Assembly (NCBI GenBank): GCA_021783385.1
Contig: JAJXTX010000094.1
Span: 1-9,006, forward strand
Source of the DNA: Pseudomonadota bacterium
GTDB taxonomy: Bacteria > Pseudomonadota > Gammaproteobacteria > Xanthomonadales > Rhodanobacteraceae
Direction: 5' to 3'
Length of the DNA: 9,006 nt
The position numbers were made by a program, and so were the translations under genes. Of the stretch, positions 5,183 through 9,006 are shown piece by piece (the first letter of the stretch is position 1; each line of letters starts with the position of its first letter). Below the pieces are notes generated by a model. It had not been told where the DNA came from and searched no databases. It was given only the letters and a program-made list of their open reading frames with translations.

Positions 5183-7861
5183 TCAGTCCCGGCGTGCTGG
5201 ATGGTCGGCGTCGGCGCTGACCGCCGCATCGGCAGCGTGCGGCAGCGCATGCCGGTGATGTTCGGCGTCGACGTGGCGCTGGTGCAGCTCGGCGCTGGAG
5301 GCATCGGTCGGCACGGCACGCTGGATCGCTGCGTCAGTCGGGGCTGCGTCAGTCGGCGCTGCGGCGGGCGTGCCGGCGGGGGTGATCTTCAGGATCGAGT
5401 GGCGCACTTCGCGCGACAGGATCACCCGCGCGTCGCGCACCATGCCCTCGAGCGCGCTGTCGTAGTCCAGCTTGCCGGCGTCGTCGGTCCATACCACGCG
5501 GCGCTCGCGCAGTTTCTGGATGAAACCGCGGAACAGCGCCTTGTCGAAGAACTCCGGTGCCGACAGTTCGTTGAGCAGGCTGAGCCGCTGCGCGGTGAGC
5601 GTGCAGGTGTTTTCCAGTTCGGCACCGGTGAGCGTATGCGGGCCGTTCTTGGTCAGCGCGGCGATGGTGATGTAGTAGCGCTCGAACGCCTGAATCAGGC
5701 TGCGCGCGATGGTCTTGAGCTGGAAGGCGCCGTCCTCCTGGCCGGGGCTGCGCTCCAGCACGCGGCCGTCGCCGCCGGATTCGAGCAGGCCGCGGCGCAC
5801 CAGGAAATCGATGGTCGCCTGCAGTTGGGTACTGAAGCCTTCCTCGTCCCACGGCAGAAACAGCTCGCCCTGGATGAACGGGTAGATGATCCGCCCCAGC
5901 CGCAGCACCGAACTGCGCGACATGCGCCGGTTGTTGAGGAAACAGCAGGCCACCCAGCCCGCGCTGGCGGTGAGGTGCAGCACGTTGTTGCGGAAGTAGC
6001 TCAGCAGCACCGCCTGCTCGCCGCTGGCGGTCAGCACGTCGCCCAGCGGATGCTGCACGCGGTGAATCCAGCCCATCTGCTCGCCGTAGCCGATGATGCC
6101 TGACGGGTTCATCGGAGTCAGCGTGATGCGGTCGGAGTAGGGCAGCTCCTCCAGCATCGCCTTGGTCAGCTCGAGCTGCGCCAGCAGGTCGGTCTCGGCC
6201 ATCGCGTGCTTGGGCGTGGCCAGCAGCGCCAGCGCCAGCAGGTTGATCGGATTGACGTCGGCGGCGCGGTTGATGTTGATGTTGATCTGCGCTGCCAGCC
6301 GGTCCACCACGCCGCTGAGCCACTCCGGTTTGGCATCGGGGTCGGCGGCAGTTGCGCTGCGCCAGTCCGGGCTGACGGCGTCGAGCAGCGGGTTCAGCGC
6401 GATCGGCTCGCCGAAGTTCAGCGCCACGTGGCCGAAGCGCTGCTTCAGCAGTCCGCGCAGTCCGCGCAACAGGCCGAACAGCGACTCCTTCTCCTTCGGC
6501 TTGCCGCTGAGCTCACCGATGTACGCGTTGCCCTCCATCAGCTTCTCGTAGCCGATGTAGACCGGCTGGAACAGCACCGGCCGGTGCGGCGCGCGCAGGA
6601 AGGCGCGCACCGTCATCGACAGCAGTCCGGCGCGCGGCGACAGCAGCCGCCCGGTGCGCGAGCGGGTGCCCTCGGTGAAGTATTCGATCGGCACGCCGCG
6701 GTCGATCAGCTGCGCCAGGTATTCCTTGAACACCGTCGAGTAGAGCGGATTGCCGGTGAAGCTGCGGCGCATGAAGAACGCGCCGCCGCGGCGCAGGATC
6801 GGCCCGATCAGCGGGAGGTCCAGGTTCACCCCCGCGGCGATGTGCGGCACCACCACGCCGGACACGTGCAGCTGGTAGCTCATCAGCAGGTAGTCGGCGT
6901 GGCTGCGATGGCTGGGCACGTAGACCACTTCGTAGCCGGGCGCGGCAGCGCGTACCTGGTCGAAGTGGTGCATGGCGATGCCGTCGTACAGCTTGTTCCA
7001 GAAGTTGGACAGCACGAACGAGGCCGAGCGCACCACCGGATGCGAATAGTCGGCGGCGATTTCCAGCACCATCTTGTGCGCCTTGCGCCAGGCCTTGGCC
7101 TCGCTGATGCGTTCCTTGGTGGCGCTGGCGGCGATCGCCGCGCGCACCGGTTCGGCATTGAGCACGGCATCGACCACGGTGCGCCGGTGCGACAGGTCCG
7201 GCCCGATCACCGCCGCGCGAATGCGGCGGAAATGCGTGCGCAGCACGCGCGCGATCTTGCGTGTGAAGCGCTCCGGCGCCACTTCGCCCGCCTCGTCCAG
7301 CGCGCTGCGCAGCGACACCGGCGCGGCGAAGTGCACCACCGTGTCGCGCCCGTTCAGCAGCAGCGCCAGCAGCCGGCCGAAGCGGCCGACCATCACCCAG
7401 TTTTCCGAGAACAGCACGCGGAACCAGCCACTGTCGCGGCTCGGTGCGCGGCCGACGTAGATCGACACCGGCACCAGCTGCACGTCGCGCTCGGGCATGC
7501 CTTCGAGCGAACGCACCAGCTGCCGCAGTGGTTCGTGTGGCGCGCGCTTGCGGTTGCGCCCCAGCATCCAGCCGTCGCGCCGCGCCAGCGCGAACACCGA
7601 GCGCTTGCGCCGGGTGCCGGCGAGCGCCTGCATCGGGCTGGGCAGGCCGGCCTCGCGGCAGGCGCGCTGCAGGATCAGCGCATCGGAAAAGCCGTCGCGT
7701 TCGATCACGTAGCACACCGGCACGCCCGCGCGCAGCAGCGCCGCCGGCTCTGCCGGTTCACGCCGGATGCGCACCCACGGCTGCAGCAGCTGCCCGGCGA
7801 GGTTGAACCACCAGGGGGCGCGCTGGCGGGGGGTGGAGTCCGCGGTGGAGAAGGTCGGCAT
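5183..7861 (-). CDS. plsB: Glycerol-3-phosphate 1-O-acyltransferase PlsB
   Basis: This 892-residue inner-membrane-associated enzyme acylates sn-glycerol 3-phosphate at position 1, using acyl-ACP or acyl-CoA. It is the first committed step of phospholipid synthesis. The acyltransferase blocks are intact: block I VPSHRSHADYLL (315-326), an HX4D motif with His318 and Asp323; block II GGAFFMRRSF (359-368); block III EYFTEGTRSRTGRL (393-406); and block IV PVYIGYEK (433-440). KPKEKES (454-460) and VALNFGEPI (479-487) also resemble E. coli PlsB. Homology continues through APEFFDKALF (768-777) to about EVRHSILKI (818-826), where E. coli PlsB ends within some seven residues. Here about 65 further residues follow, rich in Ala, Pro and His, so the protein is longer than the roughly 807-residue E. 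coli enzyme. The first 35 residues also differ from E. coli. No strong Shine-Dalgarno sequence precedes the ATG; GGCGG lies directly against it. The lipoprotein gene ends 25 bp upstream on the same strand, suggesting one operon. Confidence 0.97.
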   Translation of the reverse strand: MPTFSTADSTPRQRAPWWFNLAGQLLQPWVRIRREPAEPAALLRAGVPVCYVIERDGFSDALILQRACREAGLPSPMQALAGTRRKRSVFALARRDGWMLGRNRKRAPHEPLRQLVRSLEGMPERDVQLVPVSIYVGRAPSRDSGWFRVLFSENWVMVGRFGRLLALLLNGRDTVVHFAAPVSLRSALDEAGEVAPERFTRKIARVLRTHFRRIRAAVIGPDLSHRRTVVDAVLNAEPVRAAIAASATKERISEAKAWRKAHKMVLEIAADYSHPVVRSASFVLSNFWNKLYDGIAMHHFDQVRAAAPGYEVVYVPSHRSHADYLLMSYQLHVSGVVVPHIAAGVNLDLPLIGPILRRGGAFFMRRSFTGNPLYSTVFKEYLAQLIDRGVPIEYFTEGTRSRTGRLLSPRAGLLSMTVRAFLRAPHRPVLFQPVYIGYEKLMEGNAYIGELSGKPKEKESLFGLLRGLRGLLKQRFGHVALNFGEPIALNPLLDAVSPDWRSATAADPDAKPEWLSGVVDRLAAQINININRAADVNPINLLALALLATPKHAMAETDLLAQLELTKAMLEELPYSDRITLTPMNPSGIIGYGEQMGWIHRVQHPLGDVLTASGEQAVLLSYFRNNVLHLTASAGWVACCFLNNRRMSRSSVLRLGRIIYPFIQGELFLPWDEEGFSTQLQATIDFLVRRGLLESGGDGRVLERSPGQEDGAFQLKTIARSLIQAFERYYITIAALTKNGPHTLTGAELENTCTLTAQRLSLLNELSAPEFFDKALFRGFIQKLRERRVVWTDDAGKLDYDSALEGMVRDARVILSREVRHSILKITPAGTPAAAPTDAAPTDAAIQRAVPTDASSAELHQRHVDAEHHRHALPHAADAAVSADADHPARRD
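5328..5357 (-). repeat. Two 15-bp tandem repeats in the plsB 3' tail
   Basis: Two adjacent 15-bp units (plus strand GCTGCGTCAGTCGGG at 5328-5342 and GCTGCGTCAGTCGGC at 5343-5357) differ at one base. The repeat is in frame and encodes two consecutive PTDAA units (residues 836-845). A diverged third PTDA lies at 851-854. A unit length divisible by three means copy-number change would leave the reading frame intact. Confidence 0.85.
6269..6286 (-). repeat. Three-copy hexanucleotide repeat within plsB
   Basis: The plus strand shows GTTGAT three times in a row with no mismatch. On the coding strand this reads ATCAAC three times and gives Ile-Asn x3 at residues 526-531 of PlsB, just before RAADVNPINLL. 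E. coli PlsB has a similar but non-repeated Ile-Asn-Asn stretch at the corresponding place. Confidence 0.8.
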
Positions 7862-7872
7862 CCGCCTATTCT

Positions 7873-7887
7873 AACGGCTGTGCCGTT
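7873..7887 (-). promoter_or_regulatory. Perfect small hairpin in the lipoprotein-plsB junction
   Basis: The inverted repeat AACGGC-TGT-GCCGTT (plus strand) is perfect: a 6-bp stem and 3-base loop. It overlaps the last base of the lipoprotein stop codon and ends 11 bases before the plsB ATG, in the place where a ribosome binding site would be expected. In the shared mRNA it could slow initiation at plsB, or mark a processing site. No T-run follows, so termination there is unlikely. Confidence 0.45.
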
Positions 7888-8879
7888 CAGTCTTTCGCGG
7901 CAACAGAGCGGGCCGCGGCCGGTGCCACGGCCACCGGGCCAGGCACGGCCGCAGCCGGCGTCGGCGCCACGCCGGCTGCGGCCGCCGCGCTGGCGCCGCC
8001 CGTTGGTGCGCCCGGTGCAGGCGCCGCCGCGCGCAGGTTGTCCAGCAGGTCCTCGCTGTACCAGCGGCCGTCCTGCTCGACCAGGCTCGCCTCGGTCGAC
8101 AGCGGCTTGCCGAGCAGGCTGTAGTCGATCCTTACCACGGCGTGGCCGTGACTGCGCGAGAGCTGCGTAAGGCGGACCGAGTCCAGCGCGTCGTCGATCG
8201 ACAGGCCGTAGATCGCCAGCAGCTGGCGCAGCCCGGCAAAGGCCTGCGCGTACTTGCCCATCGCGGTATCGAAATCCATCGCGCGCAGCTGATCGGGACT
8301 CTGCAGGGCCAGCGCGCGGGCGGTGGCTACGGTGACGCCGATCGCCTGCTTCGCCCTGGCCAGGTCAAACCACGGCGCCTGCTGCGCCCACGGCACCAGC
8401 ACGTCGAGCACGCTGCTGGCCTGGGCCTTCTGCGCCGCGGTCAGCCGAGAGTTCTGCGCGACGCGGTTTTTCAGCAGCGCCTCGCCTACCTTGAGCAGCA
8501 CCGGCAGCTGATCCTGATACTGCTGCTGCATGCGGGTCAGTTTCGGCTGCAGTTCGGCGTACAGCCTCGCCTGTGCGCCAGGCGCGGTGAGCTGCTGCAG
8601 GATCGCGCCGAAGCGTGCGCGATCCTGCGCCGTGACGGGGGGCTGGCTCTGCTGGTGGCGCTGCCAGTCCGCGCGCAGGGTGGCGACATCGGCCGGCGGC
8701 AGCGCGTGTTTCCAGAAGCCGCTGAAATTGCCGGCCTTGAGCAGGTTGACCGAGGACTGCACGGCGGCCTCGGGCGTGCGCCCGCCGGGCTGGCTGTCGT
8801 TGTCCCTGCCGTGGCAGGCGCCGAGCAGCGTCACCACGAACAGTGACAGCGCAAGGTGGCGCAGGAAGGCATGCCGCAT
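7887..8879 (-). CDS. Putative lipoprotein of unknown function, Ala/Pro-rich C-terminus
   Basis: I do not recognise a named family for this 330-residue protein. Residues 1-22 are a lipoprotein signal: MRHAFLRH, a hydrophobic stretch, and lipobox LLGAC with Cys22 as the lipidated residue. No Asp follows the Cys, so by the enterobacterial rule it would go to the outer membrane. Residues about 35-62 (PEAAVQSSVNLLKAGNFSGF onward) resemble the opening of proteins where a small domain senses or binds ligand in the periplasm. The middle (60-240) is predicted mainly helical and Gln-rich. Residues 244-276, including VVRIDYSLLGKP and DGRWYSEDLL, look like a small beta-sheet. From about 283 the chain is a probably disordered Ala/Pro tail. 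The ATG at 8879 is chosen because it starts the signal peptide directly; in-frame sequence upstream is Pro/Arg-rich and not protein-like. It lies 25 bp upstream of plsB, hinting at an envelope role, by inference only. Confidence 0.85.
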   Translation of the reverse strand: MRHAFLRHLALSLFVVTLLGACHGRDNDSQPGGRTPEAAVQSSVNLLKAGNFSGFWKHALPPADVATLRADWQRHQQSQPPVTAQDRARFGAILQQLTAPGAQARLYAELQPKLTRMQQQYQDQLPVLLKVGEALLKNRVAQNSRLTAAQKAQASSVLDVLVPWAQQAPWFDLARAKQAIGVTVATARALALQSPDQLRAMDFDTAMGKYAQAFAGLRQLLAIYGLSIDDALDSVRLTQLSRSHGHAVVRIDYSLLGKPLSTEASLVEQDGRWYSEDLLDNLRAAAPAPGAPTGGASAAAAAGVAPTPAAAVPGPVAVAPAAARSVAAKD

Positions 8880-8938
8880 GGGCTTTACTCGCAAGAGGGA
8901 TGACGACCGCAGGCGCGGGCGCGGTGGCGCGAGCGCGC

Positions 8939-8967
8939 AGGGTAAGTGCCACGGCGGCGGCGGACAA
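8939..8967 (-). promoter_or_regulatory. Weak candidate promoter for the lipoprotein-plsB operon
   Basis: On the minus strand TTGTCC (8967-8962; 4 of 6 matches to TTGACA) and TACCCT (8944-8939; 3 of 6 matches to TATAAT) are 17 bp apart, about 59 bases before the lipoprotein ATG. The spacing is ideal but the -10 match is poor. The 127-bp stretch from the ATG to the window edge shows no gene, and this is the best promoter-like pair I could find in it. Confidence 0.25.
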
Positions 8968-9006
8968 GGGCGCGTCCATGGGCGACCGCGACCACCCAAA
9001 AGAAAA

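Noticed and set aside
5104..5319. A 71-codon minus-strand frame overlapping the plsB tail and extending past its stop
   Set aside because: I considered it as a displaced plsB end after a frameshift or as a small gene. Its Pro/Ser/Thr-rich translation shows no resemblance to the end of PlsB and no signal or motif, so there is no support for either.
3476..6103. A very long plus-strand open frame (875 codons) opposite the amidohydrolase and the 3' half of plsB
   Set aside because: Its translation is rich in Val, Gly, Arg, His and Gln with no recognisable domain, while the opposite strand encodes two well-supported enzymes. Such open antisense frames are expected in GC-rich DNA.
6206..8170. A 654-codon plus-strand open frame opposite plsB and the lipoprotein tail
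   Set aside because: The composition is a shadow of the minus-strand codons (repeated Gln, Arg, Ala, His runs). It crosses two real genes and has no family features.
8880..8999. 40-codon upstream extension of the lipoprotein frame
   Set aside because: It is Pro/Arg-rich and would bury the lipoprotein signal peptide, which must be N-terminal to function.
8995..9006. T-rich run on the minus strand at the window edge (TTTTCTTTT) as the tail of a terminator for a gene further right
   Set aside because: The stem that would precede it lies outside the window, so it cannot be judged.

Overview
The window looks like ordinary chromosomal DNA from a GC-rich gammaproteobacterium. The long PlsB-type glycerol-3-phosphate acyltransferase and a UbiE very close to the enterobacterial form both point to Gammaproteobacteria. 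The high GC content and the style of the proteins suggest the Xanthomonas/Rhodanobacter/Dyella group (Lysobacterales). That placement is an inference from remembered family features, not from a search. Seven protein-coding genes fill almost the whole window. I saw no tRNA, rRNA, CRISPR array, insertion sequence or phage gene, and no stretch over 300 bases lacks a gene.

Layout, left to right. A minus-strand prolyl aminopeptidase gene (19-969) faces away from a plus-strand pair across a 155-bp divergent spacer. The pair is an EamA/DMT-family inner-membrane transporter (1125-2048) and a glutathione S-transferase-like protein (2055-2738). They are 6 bp apart and the second gene's ribosome binding site overlaps the first gene's stop codon. 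The pair converges on a minus-strand block that runs to the right edge. Read in its own direction, from high to low coordinates, this block encodes a putative lipoprotein of unknown function (8879-7887), then plsB (7861-5183), an exported metal-dependent amidohydrolase (5050-3662) and ubiE (3576-2809). Lipoprotein and plsB are 25 bp apart and very probably co-transcribed. The amidohydrolase and ubiE each have upstream sequence that could hold their own promoter.

Function. PlsB makes the first acylated intermediate of phospholipid synthesis, and UbiE performs the C-methylation step of ubiquinone and menaquinone synthesis, so two of the seven genes are membrane and respiratory housekeeping. The prolyl aminopeptidase and perhaps the exported amidohydrolase belong to peptide turnover. 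The transporter/GST pair may be an export and detoxification unit, but neither substrate can be read from sequence.

I did not find a new biological system. The points most worth a second look are local: a roughly 65-residue low-complexity, His-rich tail on PlsB carrying a 15-bp tandem repeat; a small perfect hairpin in the 25-bp lipoprotein-plsB junction; a -10-like box placed as expected for leaderless translation of ubiE; a pair of GCATGC sites bracketing the likely -10 box of the amidohydrolase gene; and the conserved-looking but unassigned lipoprotein upstream of plsB.
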